The notes below the pieces were generated by a model. The model was not told where the DNA came from, did no database searches, and was given only the letters and a program-made list of their open reading frames with translations. Position numbers and translations under genes: made by a program. From Flavobacterium micromati (GTDB taxonomy: Bacteria; Bacteroidota; Bacteroidia; Flavobacteriales; Flavobacteriaceae), in the NCBI RefSeq assembly GCF_900129585.1, contig NZ_FQWF01000008.1, positions 1-64,000 of the forward strand: DNA of 64,000 bases, given 5' to 3'. Positions within the stretch are counted from its first letter, which is position 1; every line of letters begins with the position of its first letter. Of this stretch, positions 46,402-54,397 are shown in pieces.

Positions 46402-46680
46402 ATGGAAAATTCAAAAGAAGAACAATGGAACAATCCTCAACCTGTACGACAAGAAAACAAAAAAATTGTTGCTGGAGTATTAGCAATCCTCTTGGGCTCA
46501 TTAGGAGTTCATAAATTTATATTAGGTTACACTACTGAAGGGATTATTCAGCTTGTTATATCTGTAATAACATGCGGAATAGGAAGCATTATTGGACTAA
46601 TTGAAGGAATAATTTATCTTACAAAGTCGGATGAAGAATTTTACCAAACCTATCAAGTGAATAAAAAAGGATGGTTCTAG
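46402..46680 (+). CDS. TM2 domain membrane protein
   Basis: The 92-residue protein has a polar N-terminus and a TM2 domain: two helices with the conserved turn (GVHKFILGYTTEGIIQ, then TCGIGSIIGLIEGIIYL). TM2 proteins are small inner-membrane proteins without a settled function. The tandem repeat lies directly upstream and a strong bidirectional terminator directly downstream. Confidence 0.9.
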   Translation: MENSKEEQWNNPQPVRQENKKIVAGVLAILLGSLGVHKFILGYTTEGIIQLVISVITCGIGSIIGLIEGIIYLTKSDEEFYQTYQVNKKGWF

Positions 46681-46687
46681 TTTTTTA

Positions 46688-46719
46688 AAAAGCCCGTTGA
46701 TTAGAATCAACGGGCTTTT
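46688..46719. terminator. bidirectional terminator between TM2 and OlsF-like genes
   Basis: A stem of up to 15 bases (46688-46702 with 46705-46719), with the loop effectively TTAGAA, has A and T runs on both sides. It sits between convergent genes and can serve both. Confidence 0.9.
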
Positions 46720-46733
46720 AAATTTTGGTAAGG

Positions 46734-48536
46734 CTAATCTTCTTTCTCCGTTAATTTTCTTTCTAGCTCTTTTTGAAATTCCTCCATTACTGGTTTCATA
46801 GTGCTATCAGGAATGTCTGAGATCCTGATGTACATTAATCCATCAACAGCATTATTAAAAAGTGGATCTACATTGAAGGCGACCACTTTTGCATTTTGCT
46901 TAATGTATTTTTTAATCAGTACTGGCAAACGCAAGCTTCCTGGTTCAAGTTCGTCAATTATTTTATCAAACTTATTTAGATCCGCTTCGGTTTCATTAAA
47001 AATGAAGTCTTTATCGGCGTCTTTCAATTTTACTTTGTATTCTTTCTTGGGGTGTATGTATTGCGCTATGTAGGGATCGTAATAATTTGATTTCATGAAT
47101 TCAATCATCAATGATTTAGAAAAATCAGAAAATTGATTGCTGATACTTACACCTCCTAATAAAAATTTGTGTTCTGGATAGCGCAGTGTGGTATGCATAA
47201 TTCCCTTCCAAAGCAGAAAAAGTGGCATTGGTTTTTGTTGGTATTCTTTGATAATAAAAGCACGACCCATCTCTATAGATTTGTGCATCATATCGTGTAA
47301 TTCAGGTTCAAAACGGAAAAGGTCATTCAAATAAAAGCCATTTATACCGTATTTAGGATATATTTTAGAACCTAAACCCATTCGATATGCACCAGCAATT
47401 TTATTTGCCTCGTTATCCCATAAAAATAAATGGTGGTAATACTTATCATGTTTGTCTAAATCGATGCTTTCATTTGTTCCTTCGCCTACTTCGCGAAAAG
47501 TAATTTCTCGTAGTCGTCCTATTTCATGTAAAATATTAGGAATATTGGTAGCTTCGCTAAAGAAAACTTCATAGTTTTTGCTTTGTAAAAGACGACAATC
47601 GCTGTTTCTAGCAACCTCAACCTCAGCAATCATTTTTTCTTGATTAGCTCCCGTTACAATTTTTTTCGGGCTTTTAGGAAGTTTTAAGGATGGTGTTGGC
47701 AAAAAAGGGCTTTCTTTTTCGAAAGGATTGGCCAGCATATAGGTTTTCTTTCTTAAAAACTCCGAGTATTCGTCAATCGTTTTATATTCATTTTGCTCAA
47801 TAACTGAAATTGGTTTACCAACTCGGACTTTGATCACCCGTTTTTTTTGACTAAAAACTTCCGAAGGTAATTTTGCAGTTCTAAAAGTTCCGCTTATTTT
47901 AGAAAGTAAATAAAACAACCTGCTATTTTTAGCGTGAAAATAAATTGGAATAACAGGAACTTGGGCTTTTCTAATTACTTTAATCGCTCCTTCTTCCCAA
48001 GGTTTGTCCACCTTTAATTTTCCATCTTTATAGGTAGAAACTTCTCCTGCAGGAAACATTCCTAATGGTTTTCCATCACTTAAGTGACGCAACGTTTCTT
48101 TTATTCCCACCACGCTTGATTTTGCATCCTTATGATTTTCAAAAGGATTTACCGGCATTATGTATTTTTTAAGGGGTTCAATACGGTGCAACAAAAAATT
48201 GGCAATAATTTTAAAATTGGGTTCTCGTTCAAGCATTAATTTCAGCAATAAAACGCCGTCAATTCCGCCTAATGGATGATTTGAGATCGTTATATAAGCA
48301 CCGTCTTTTGGCAAACGTTTAAGATCTTCTTCTGGTATTTCAAATTTTATCTGCAAATCGTCTAAAATTCCGTTCAAGAAAGCGACATCTTTTAAATGTC
48401 TATTTCTGTCATAAACCTTGTTTAAATTTGAAATTTTAAGAATCTTCATTAGTATCCACCCGGAAAAAGTTCCAAGAAATCCGTATTTATCAACATTTAT
48501 CGCTTTCGCAACTTCTTTGGCGGTTACTAAACCCAT
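46734..48536 (-). CDS. olsF: bifunctional lipid acyltransferase (OlsF-type)
   Basis: The 600-residue protein joins a PlsC-like O-acyltransferase domain (residues 60-280; ISNHPLGGIDGV and GMFPAGEVST) to a hemolysin/OlsB-like N-acyltransferase domain (residues 320-530; LREITFREVGEGTNES, GAYRMGLGSKI). OlsF enzymes of this order make ornithine lipids in two steps: N-acylation of the amino acid by the C-terminal part, then O-acylation by the N-terminal part. F. johnsoniae is reported to have such an enzyme. A related route makes glycine lipids in other Bacteroidota, so the amino acid is inferred. It is likely membrane-associated. Confidence 0.8.
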   Translation of the reverse strand: MGLVTAKEVAKAINVDKYGFLGTFSGWILMKILKISNLNKVYDRNRHLKDVAFLNGILDDLQIKFEIPEEDLKRLPKDGAYITISNHPLGGIDGVLLLKLMLEREPNFKIIANFLLHRIEPLKKYIMPVNPFENHKDAKSSVVGIKETLRHLSDGKPLGMFPAGEVSTYKDGKLKVDKPWEEGAIKVIRKAQVPVIPIYFHAKNSRLFYLLSKISGTFRTAKLPSEVFSQKKRVIKVRVGKPISVIEQNEYKTIDEYSEFLRKKTYMLANPFEKESPFLPTPSLKLPKSPKKIVTGANQEKMIAEVEVARNSDCRLLQSKNYEVFFSEATNIPNILHEIGRLREITFREVGEGTNESIDLDKHDKYYHHLFLWDNEANKIAGAYRMGLGSKIYPKYGINGFYLNDLFRFEPELHDMMHKSIEMGRAFIIKEYQQKPMPLFLLWKGIMHTTLRYPEHKFLLGGVSISNQFSDFSKSLMIEFMKSNYYDPYIAQYIHPKKEYKVKLKDADKDFIFNETEADLNKFDKIIDELEPGSLRLPVLIKKYIKQNAKVVAFNVDPLFNNAVDGLMYIRISDIPDSTMKPVMEEFQKELERKLTEKED

Positions 48537-48562
48537 TTATTTATTATTTTTAAAGCGAAAAA

Positions 48563-48570
48563 CAAAGATA
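48563..48570 (-). promoter_or_regulatory. candidate -7 element of the OlsF-type gene
   Basis: On the minus strand this reads TATCTTTG, an exact TAnnTTTG match 26 bases before the start codon. The divergent xth gene has its own TACTTTTG at 48624-48631. Confidence 0.5.
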
Positions 48571-48649
48571 GCAAAAAAGTCCATTTTCTTTGTTTTTCTA
48601 AATCAAACTTCTACTTTTTTATTACTTTTGAAAATCAAAACTCTCTTCA

Positions 48650-49411
48650 ATGAAAATTATTTCATACAACGTTAACGGAATCAGAGCCGCCATTTCTAAA
48701 GGTTTTATTAACTGGTTACAACAAGCAAATCCAGATGTTATTTGCCTTCAGGAAATTAAAGCTACTGAAGACCAAATCCCAGTGGATGAAATCACGGCCG
48801 CTGGTTATCCCTATCAATATTATTATTCAGCAACAAAAAAAGGTTATAGCGGAGTAGCGATACTCTCTAAAACTAAACCTAATAACATTGTTTATGGAAC
48901 TGGTATTGCCCACATGGATTTTGAAGGCAGGAATCTACGAGCTGATTTTAATGATGTATCTGTAATGAGCTTGTATTTGCCATCAGGAACTAATATTGAT
49001 CGTTTAGATCACAAATTCATGTTTATGGACGATTTTCAAAATTATGTAAACGATCTAAAGATGGCGATTCCGAACCTGATAATTTGTGGTGACTATAACA
49101 TTTGTCATGAAGCAATCGATATTCACGATCCCGTTCGCAATAAAAATGTTTCTGGATTTTTACCTCAGGAAAGAGCGTGGCTTGATACATTTATGAAAGC
49201 TGGGTTTGTAGATAGTTTTCGCCATTTTAACAGTGAGCCTCATCAATACACATGGTGGAGTTATCGCGCTGGAGCGAGAGGCAATAACAAAGGTTGGCGC
49301 ATCGATTACAATTTAGTTAGTGATTCGTTGAAACATAAATTAAAAAGAGCCGTTATTTTATCTGATGCGATGCACTCTGATCATTGTCCAATTCTAGTGG
49401 AAATCGAATAA
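48650..49411 (+). CDS. xth: exodeoxyribonuclease III
   Basis: The 253-residue protein is an AP endonuclease/3' exonuclease of the ExoIII family, which repairs abasic sites. MKIISYNVNGIRAAISKGF is the N-terminal Asn motif, CLQEIKA carries the metal Glu, and LIICGDYNICHE holds the catalytic Asp/Asn pair. WRIDYNLVS and SDHCPI are the C-terminal motifs with the final Asp-His. The length is normal. A dispersed hairpin element follows 20 bases after the stop. Confidence 0.97.
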   Translation: MKIISYNVNGIRAAISKGFINWLQQANPDVICLQEIKATEDQIPVDEITAAGYPYQYYYSATKKGYSGVAILSKTKPNNIVYGTGIAHMDFEGRNLRADFNDVSVMSLYLPSGTNIDRLDHKFMFMDDFQNYVNDLKMAIPNLIICGDYNICHEAIDIHDPVRNKNVSGFLPQERAWLDTFMKAGFVDSFRHFNSEPHQYTWWSYRAGARGNNKGWRIDYNLVSDSLKHKLKRAVILSDAMHSDHCPILVEIE

Positions 49412-49430
49412 TTTTTTTAGGAGCTTTATC

Positions 49431-49501
49431 CTGCTATCCGCTACAATCTTGTTGCTTTTTTAAAAAAAGCAACAAGGATTTTCACTGCTATCAGGGCTAG
49501 G
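49431..49501. repeat. dispersed hairpin element, copy B
   Basis: A 71-base counterpart of 23221-23291. Its central hairpin has perfect 14-base arms (CTTGTTGCTTTTTT and complement) around one A. Outer words GCTATCCG and GCTATCAGGGCTAGG match copy A. Confidence 0.8.
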
Positions 49502-49558
49502 ACATTTCGGTATAATGAGTACTTTTAGTTAAACATAACTTATAAAAAAATAAACAAA

Positions 49559-50500
49559 ATGATAAAAAAGATTTCTATCGGATTACTTGTATTGGCGCTG
49601 TCATCTTCCTGCGTTTCCAAAAAAATATACAATGATTTAGAAAATAAATTTGCCGATCTAAAAAAAGAAAACAGAAGTATTGCTGATGAAAATGCGGATT
49701 TGTTAAAAGCTAAAAATCAATTAGAATTAGATCGAGATAGCGTAACATCAGATTTAACTAAAGCTAAAGTTGAGCTCAATAAACTAAAAGCAGATTATGC
49801 AGCTGCTCAAAATAAGTATAAAGTGCTAGAGGATTCTTATGCCGCTTTGGAAAAAAACAGCAGTGATGCTTTGCAAAGTAACATGAAGAAAAATCGTGAC
49901 TTGCTAGAGCAATTAGATGAAAGAGGAAAAACATTAGCACTCGAACAAGAACGACTGAGTAAAAATGCACAGCGCTTGCAAGAACTTGAAAACTTAATTG
50001 CTGCTAAAGAAGCAAGCATGAAAAAACTGAAAGAAACGTTATCAAATGCGTTGAATGGTTTTGAAGGAAAAGGACTTACGGTTGAGCAAAAAAATGGAAA
50101 AGTATATGTATCCATGGAGAACAAATTATTATTTAATTCTGGCAGTTATGCTGTAGGTTCTGAGGGTAAAAAAGCGGTAATTGAAGTTGGTAAAGTTCTT
50201 GGTGATAATCCAGAAATAGCCGTCCTTATTGAAGGTCATACTGACAATGACGCTTTTACAGCTTCAGGTCCAATTGCTGATAACTGGGATTTATCTACAA
50301 AAAGAGCAACGGCAATCGTTGGGATCTTAGGTGAAAACAGAAATATAAATAAGCAAAATCTTACTGCCGCAGGTAGAAGTGAATATGCACCATTAGGAAG
50401 TAATTCAACTGCAGATGGAAAAGCAAAAAATAGAAGAATAGAAATTATTTTGACTCCAAGGTTAGACGAAATCGCTGAAATGCTTAAAGAAATCAATTAA
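49559..50500 (+). CDS. OmpA family lipoprotein with coiled coil
   Basis: The 313-residue protein has a lipoprotein signal (lipobox SSSC, Cys near residue 18), a long coiled coil at about 25-160, and a C-terminal OmpA/peptidoglycan-binding domain (LLFNSGSYAVGSEG, IEGHTDNDAF, NLTAAGRSEYAP, NRRIEIIL). It probably bridges the outer membrane and the cell wall. It is monocistronic with its own terminator. It is not a recent copy of the other OmpA gene in the window, which has a beta barrel instead of the coiled coil. Confidence 0.93.
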   Translation: MIKKISIGLLVLALSSSCVSKKIYNDLENKFADLKKENRSIADENADLLKAKNQLELDRDSVTSDLTKAKVELNKLKADYAAAQNKYKVLEDSYAALEKNSSDALQSNMKKNRDLLEQLDERGKTLALEQERLSKNAQRLQELENLIAAKEASMKKLKETLSNALNGFEGKGLTVEQKNGKVYVSMENKLLFNSGSYAVGSEGKKAVIEVGKVLGDNPEIAVLIEGHTDNDAFTASGPIADNWDLSTKRATAIVGILGENRNINKQNLTAAGRSEYAPLGSNSTADGKAKNRRIEIILTPRLDEIAEMLKEIN

Positions 50501-50520
50501 ATTGAAAAAATAATGATATC

Positions 50521-50558
50521 AAAAAAGGTTCAAAGTTTAGTTTTTGAGCCTTTTTTGT
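50521..50558 (+). terminator. terminator after the OmpA lipoprotein gene
   Basis: A 14-base stem with one G-U pair (50521-50534 with 50543-50556) ends in a T tract. Confidence 0.85.
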
Positions 50559-50659
50559 TTGCTGGATTTTGATTTTAAAGGTTTGTTAAAAAGATCTTAA
50601 GGAGAAAATTAAAAGTTTTAGGAAAACTATTTTTATACACTAACTACAATTACAAAAAA

Positions 50660-51697
50660 ATGAAATATACGACTTTGCCGGATACGGATATAAAAGTGAG
50701 TAAAATATGCCTTGGCACAATGACTTTTGGGGAACAAAATACAGAAGCTGAGGGTCACGCCCAAATGGATTATGCATTTGAAAACGGAGTTAATTTTTTT
50801 GACACCGCTGAAATGTACTCGGTTCCGGCGCGCGAAGAAACGTATGGAAGCACCGAAAAAATCATTGGAACTTGGTTTAAAAAATCATCAAAAAGAGAAG
50901 ACATAGTTTTGGCTTCTAAAATTGCGGGACCCAATCCAAATTTTAATTACATGCGGGACAATAATGATTTCTCGCCAGCGAGCATCAAGACTGCATTAGA
51001 TCAAAGTTTACAACGATTACAAACTGATTATTTAGATTTGTATCAATTGCATTGGCCTGAGCGAAAAAACAATTGTTTTGGTCAACGCGGTTTTAAAATA
51101 CAAGATGATTCTTGGCAGGATAATATTCATGCCGTTTTACAAACTTTAGACGGTTTTGTCAAAGAAGGGAAAATTAAACATATCGGACTTTCTAATGAAA
51201 CTCCTTGGGGAATTATGCGTTTTCTGGAAGAAAGTAAATACAATAATTTGCCACGAGTTAAAACCATTCAAAATCCATATTCATTGCTTAACCGACTTTT
51301 TGAAGTGGGATCGTCAGAGATTTGCATGCATGAAAATGTGGGTTTGCTAGCGTATTCGCCAATGGCTTTTGGCGTATTATCTGGTAAGTTTTTAACAGGG
51401 GAAAGTCATCCCAAAGCTAGAATTAAGTTGTTTCCAAACTATTCTAGGTACAATAGCGACCAATGTACCAAGGCGACTTTATTGTATGATGAAATCGCAA
51501 AGGAAAACGGGTTGACGTTGACTGAATTATCATTAGCATTCATCGAGCAACAAGCATTTGTAACAAGTACTATTATTGGTGCAACAAGTATTGCACAATT
51601 AAAAGAGAATATTGATACAATCAACGTGTCACTTTCTGATGAAGTAATAGCTGAAATTAATAAAGTGCAGGCAATCATTCCTGATCCTGCACCTTAA
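50660..51697 (+). CDS. aldo/keto reductase (Tas-like)
   Basis: The 345-residue protein has the AKR catalytic set: Asp and Tyr in FFDTAEMYS, Lys in ASKIAGPN, and His in QLHWPE. The C-terminal cofactor region includes TIIGATSIAQLKENI. It reduces aldehydes or ketones with NADPH; the substrate is unknown. The last 184 bases are duplicated, without indels, at 54214-54397. A hairpin terminator follows the stop. Confidence 0.93.
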   Translation: MKYTTLPDTDIKVSKICLGTMTFGEQNTEAEGHAQMDYAFENGVNFFDTAEMYSVPAREETYGSTEKIIGTWFKKSSKREDIVLASKIAGPNPNFNYMRDNNDFSPASIKTALDQSLQRLQTDYLDLYQLHWPERKNNCFGQRGFKIQDDSWQDNIHAVLQTLDGFVKEGKIKHIGLSNETPWGIMRFLEESKYNNLPRVKTIQNPYSLLNRLFEVGSSEICMHENVGLLAYSPMAFGVLSGKFLTGESHPKARIKLFPNYSRYNSDQCTKATLLYDEIAKENGLTLTELSLAFIEQQAFVTSTIIGATSIAQLKENIDTINVSLSDEVIAEINKVQAIIPDPAP

Positions 51698-51720
51698 TTT
51701 GTAAAAGTAATTTGATCTTA

Positions 51721-51752
51721 AAGCCTGATAAATTTTTTTATCGGGCTTATTT
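51721..51752 (+). terminator. terminator after the aldo/keto reductase gene
   Basis: A 10-base stem with one G-U pair (51721-51730 with 51739-51748) and an A/T loop is followed by a short T run. Confidence 0.75.
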
Positions 51753-51788
51753 TCTTGAATCAAGTTACAATGAAAATTCTTCTGTCAC

Positions 51789-51864
51789 CGCTCCGCAAAG
51801 TTTCCAACTTTGAGGATGTGTTCTTCAGTTTTAAACTGATTTAGTTAAGATTTATTCGAAGGTA
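51789..51864 (+). repeat. dispersed intergenic repeat, copy 1
   Basis: It contains two small palindromes, AAAGTT-TCC-AACTTT and CAGTTT-TA-AAACTG, separated by GAGGATGTGTTCTT. Related copies are at 56741, 58421 and 59421. Confidence 0.7.
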
Positions 51865-51880
51865 TTTAAAATGGTTTCCC

Positions 51881-51976
51881 GCTTACACTTCATTTTTAGA
51901 ACGAGAAATTGATTTGATGGTTTATGAATTATAGGATTTGAGTGAGGAAGAAATTGGGGTTGTTGAGGGATGCTAG
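51881..51976 (+). pseudogene. C-terminal remnant of an adenine methylase/RM protein
   Basis: The frame reads AYTSFLEREIDLMVYEL, a TAG stop, then DLSEEEIGVVEG. This matches the usual C-terminus of Eco57I-type restriction-modification methylases, where the sequence runs ...EREID.MVYELYGLTEEEI.. and where the Tyr codon should stand, there is TAG. Only this tail is left, directly behind repeat copy 1. It is a second trace of DNA-modification genes in this window. Confidence 0.6.
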
Positions 51977-52068
51977 CGTATTAAGATTAGAGTATTAAGT
52001 ATTAAGACAGGAGAGATTGGTGCGGATAAAATTATATATTTACAATTCATTAATTTCTGATTGTTGTC

Positions 52069-52135
52069 AGACTTATTCACGCAAAATGCGTTGTATTAGT
52101 CTGATGTTATTAGACATGTAAACAAGTTAGCGGTC
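52069..52135 (+). repeat. hairpin followed by GTTAGCGGTC (attC-like)
   Basis: A hairpin with imperfect arms and an AAA loop spans about 52069-52102. GTTAGCGGTC follows at 52126-52135. The exact inverse, GACCGCTAAC, is found at 52625-52634 just after the next gene. This places the gene between core-site-like inverted words, as in integron cassettes. Confidence 0.4.
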
Positions 52136-52172
52136 AGTTTGGGAAAACTGCAAAAACAAAGAAATATTAGAA

Positions 52173-52619
52173 ATGAAAAGCATAATTTTTATTATTACTA
52201 TTATTCTAACTCATCTTTCTTTTGGACAAATTCCGAAAGGAAGAGTTCAGGATAAATATTATGAATATTGCCACCAAAATTTAAGCAAATTAGTACAGTC
52301 AGAAGTTTATCCATATTTTGCAACCAATGAATTGTGTTCAATTAAAAAATGCTTCAGAGGAATAAGTTATCCAGAAATAAATGAAATAATTTATAAACGA
52401 ATTGTAGAACTTGCTCAATTAAACTTTGAGAAAAAAATTTATTTGTATTTAGTCGAAGGAAACAGAAGTGTTGAACGGGCTGAAAAAGAAAACGAAAATC
52501 TGCAAGATGATAATAGACTAATTTATATAAGTGTTGATGATTTTATAAACGCTAAAGAAATCACGAAAGGAAAAGATTTATACAATACAGAAACCGAAAG
52601 ATTAACGAAAAGAAAATAA
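52173..52619 (+). CDS. exported protein of unknown function (cassette-like gene)
   Basis: The 148-residue protein starts with a signal peptide (MKSIIFIITIILTHLSFGQ). The mature part is charged and mostly helical, with YPYFATNELCSIKKC carrying a Cys pair. No family is recognised. It is flanked by inverted GTTAGCGGTC words and is followed by a structured spacer and an IS remnant, so it was probably acquired by transfer. A stop codon and complete frame are present. Confidence 0.6.
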   Translation: MKSIIFIITIILTHLSFGQIPKGRVQDKYYEYCHQNLSKLVQSEVYPYFATNELCSIKKCFRGISYPEINEIIYKRIVELAQLNFEKKIYLYLVEGNRSVERAEKENENLQDDNRLIYISVDDFINAKEITKGKDLYNTETERLTKRK

Positions 52620-52624
52620 AACCG

Positions 52625-52740
52625 GACCGCTAACAGCCATTTCAAGAAATTGCGTGAAATCTGCTTAAATCAGATTTTTCTTTCGCAAAAATTTTTGTTT
52701 TAGCCGGAAGTATGCGGTTACGAAGTTCGCCAACTTCTTG
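52625..52740 (-). repeat. structured spacer between the exported-protein gene and IS remnant
   Basis: On the minus strand CAAGAAGTTGGCG (after GCAGCTA) pairs imperfectly with CGCAATTTCTTG about 80 bases later, followed by GCTGTTAGCGGTC. The layout parallels the palindrome beside the first IS copy at 560-669, although the sequences differ. Confidence 0.4.
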
Positions 52741-52919
52741 TAGCTGCAAAACGTCAGGCTGTGAATTTACCCCACTTTTGCACAAATTAACTCCGTAACT
52801 TCTTTCCTGTTCGCACAAAAATCGCTTGTAAGCGAGTCGGTTTTTAGAGATCGAAATAATTGTCTGATAATTTTGAAATCGCATGAGCTTAAAAAAGTCG
52901 CTTTGATCAAGGCATAACC
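52741..52919 (-). pseudogene. remnant of an IS1182-type transposase 3' end
   Basis: On the minus strand this matches 385-566 of the first IS copy. The last 45 codons of the transposase are recognisable (GYALIKATF...SLTSDFCANRKEVTELI) but the stop codon TGA has become TGT, and nothing of the upstream gene remains. The non-coding tail through GCAGCTAC is almost identical. Confidence 0.85.
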
Positions 52920-53021
52920 AGCGCTCCGAGCTGTCCATGAAAAAACCCAGCTCCCCGAAGTATTCATGAAAAAACATAATTCCTCTTCGATGGTATTGCT
53001 CTTCAGTCCCCGTTAGCTATC

Positions 53022-53231
53022 ACGCTGACCTCAACTCCTTAATCGCATCGGCTTTTATCCAACCTTCTGTTTCATCTGCCAATTGAATTTTTGTCCAATT
53101 ATCTCGCTCCTTCCTAAAACCGAAATATTGCGCTTAGATCTGTAAAGTAATGCCTCAAATCCGGGCAATTCAGCAACTGCACGATGGATCATTGAAGTTG
53201 CTACAGCTAAATCATCTCCTTTTTTTGTCAT
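53022..53231 (-). pseudogene. frameshifted gene with SH3-like C-terminus
   Basis: The frame from the ATG at 53231 reads MTKKGDDLAVATSMIHRAVA and continues for 58 residues to a stop. A second frame carries AQYFGFRKERDNWTKIQLAD and ETEGWIKADAIKELRSA, which looks like the end of an SH3-type domain. A single-base loss near TCTAAG joins the two. The gap from here to 53290 holds nothing else. Confidence 0.45.
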
Positions 53232-53299
53232 TGTAAATAATTTTTAATTAATTTTACAAAGTACTAACATTTTACGGTAAGACGCTACAGGACGTTTAG

Positions 53300-53540
53300 T
53301 TCAACAACGGTTATGAGCTCATTGGCCGTTCGTTACATGATGTGATTATTGAACCGATGCGTAAATTATTAATCCCTAATTTTAATTTCTGGTGCAGGTC
53401 CGTTTATTTTTGCGTTGTGTAAAGGACAAAACATCGCTGATAAAGTATCCGTCAGTATGAGTGACGCCTATTTAGATACCGGAATTTCTTTGGATATTCA
53501 TATTTCAAAAATAAATGATCAAGGCGCGAAAATTTTATAA
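53300..53540 (+). pseudogene. thrB: C-terminal remnant of homoserine kinase
   Basis: The first frame reads YELIGRSLHDVIIEPMRKLL and then IPNF, the ThrB segment before the last glycine-rich motif. After a short deletion that changes frame, ISGAGPFIFALCKGQN continues to the stop and ends KINDQGAKIL, the usual ThrB C-terminus. Homoserine kinase makes O-phosphohomoserine for threonine. Only about 80 of some 305 codons remain, so a functional copy must be elsewhere if the organism makes threonine. Confidence 0.8.
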
Positions 53541-53549
53541 ATAAGCATC

Positions 53550-54041
53550 ATGAAAAAATCAATTTTACTATTTTTATTTGTGTCAACTATAACATTGGGA
53601 CAAAATGAAGAAGTGCAAAAAAATTGTTTAATTACTAATGAAACTACTACTTCTACATTATATAAAAACAAGATGAAAAAGCAAGAAAAAAACGTGCTCG
53701 GAACAGCTTTAGAAATGGCGAGTTTAGAACCGCTAACAGGATTTTACAGAGATGGTTTTTGTTCAACTGGTGACGCTGATACTGGAATTCATGTTGTTGC
53801 AGCAGTATTAACGGCCGAATTTTTAAACTATTCTAAATCAAAAGGCAATGATTTAATTACGCCCAATTTAAACTATAATTTTCCGGGATTAAAATCGGGC
53901 GATGTTTGGTGTTTGTGTGCTAACCGATGGAAAGAAGCTTTAAAAGCTGGCGTTGCGCCACCTGTAATTTTAAAAGCAACAAATGAAAAAGCGTTGGACA
54001 TTATTTCATTAGATGATTTAAAGTCACACGTTGTAAAGTAA
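53550..54041 (+). CDS. DUF2237 protein with added exported N-terminus
   Basis: Residues 42-163 are a complete DUF2237 domain (NVLGTALEMASLEPLTGFYR, DGFCSTGDADTGIHVV, FPGLKSGDVWCLCANRWKE, ending SLDDLKSHVV). This family is normally cytoplasmic and about 120 residues long. Here it is preceded by 41 residues with a signal peptide (MKKSILLFLFVSTITLGQ) and a Thr-rich linker. Translation may instead start at Met42. The gene starts ten bases after the thrB remnant, so the extra N-terminus may come from rearrangement. The function of the family is unknown. Confidence 0.75.
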   Translation: MKKSILLFLFVSTITLGQNEEVQKNCLITNETTTSTLYKNKMKKQEKNVLGTALEMASLEPLTGFYRDGFCSTGDADTGIHVVAAVLTAEFLNYSKSKGNDLITPNLNYNFPGLKSGDVWCLCANRWKEALKAGVAPPVILKATNEKALDIISLDDLKSHVVK

Positions 54042-54213
54042 AAGGTCCGAGGTTTGAGCTGCGAAGTATAAGGTATAAGTTGCGAAGTACGAGGTTCGGA
54101 GTGCGAAGTACTAGTCACGAGTTATAAATTGTAAATTACTAATTATTCAAAATGTAATCGTGAACTCAATAAATTTGAAGTTTTACCAAAATTGGCAACT
54201 TTGATAAAAATTC

Positions 54214-54397
54214 GACGTTGACTGAATTATCATTAACATTCACCGAGCAACAAGCGTTTGTTATAAGTACTATTATCGGAGCAACAAGTGTCGCTCAATT
54301 AAAAGAAAAAATTTATACAATCAACGTGTCACTTTCTGATGAAATAATTGCTGAAATTATTAAAGTTCACGCAATCATTCCAGATCGTTCGCCGTAA
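54214..54397 (+). pseudogene. duplicated C-terminal fragment of the aldo/keto reductase
   Basis: The 184 bases align without gaps to 51514-51697, with about 160 identical positions by hand. The frame is intact to a stop codon (FVISTIIGATSVAQLKEK, ending IIPDRSP) but has no start. The DNA between the two copies holds the remnants listed above. The gap 54398-54621 shows nothing more. Confidence 0.9.
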
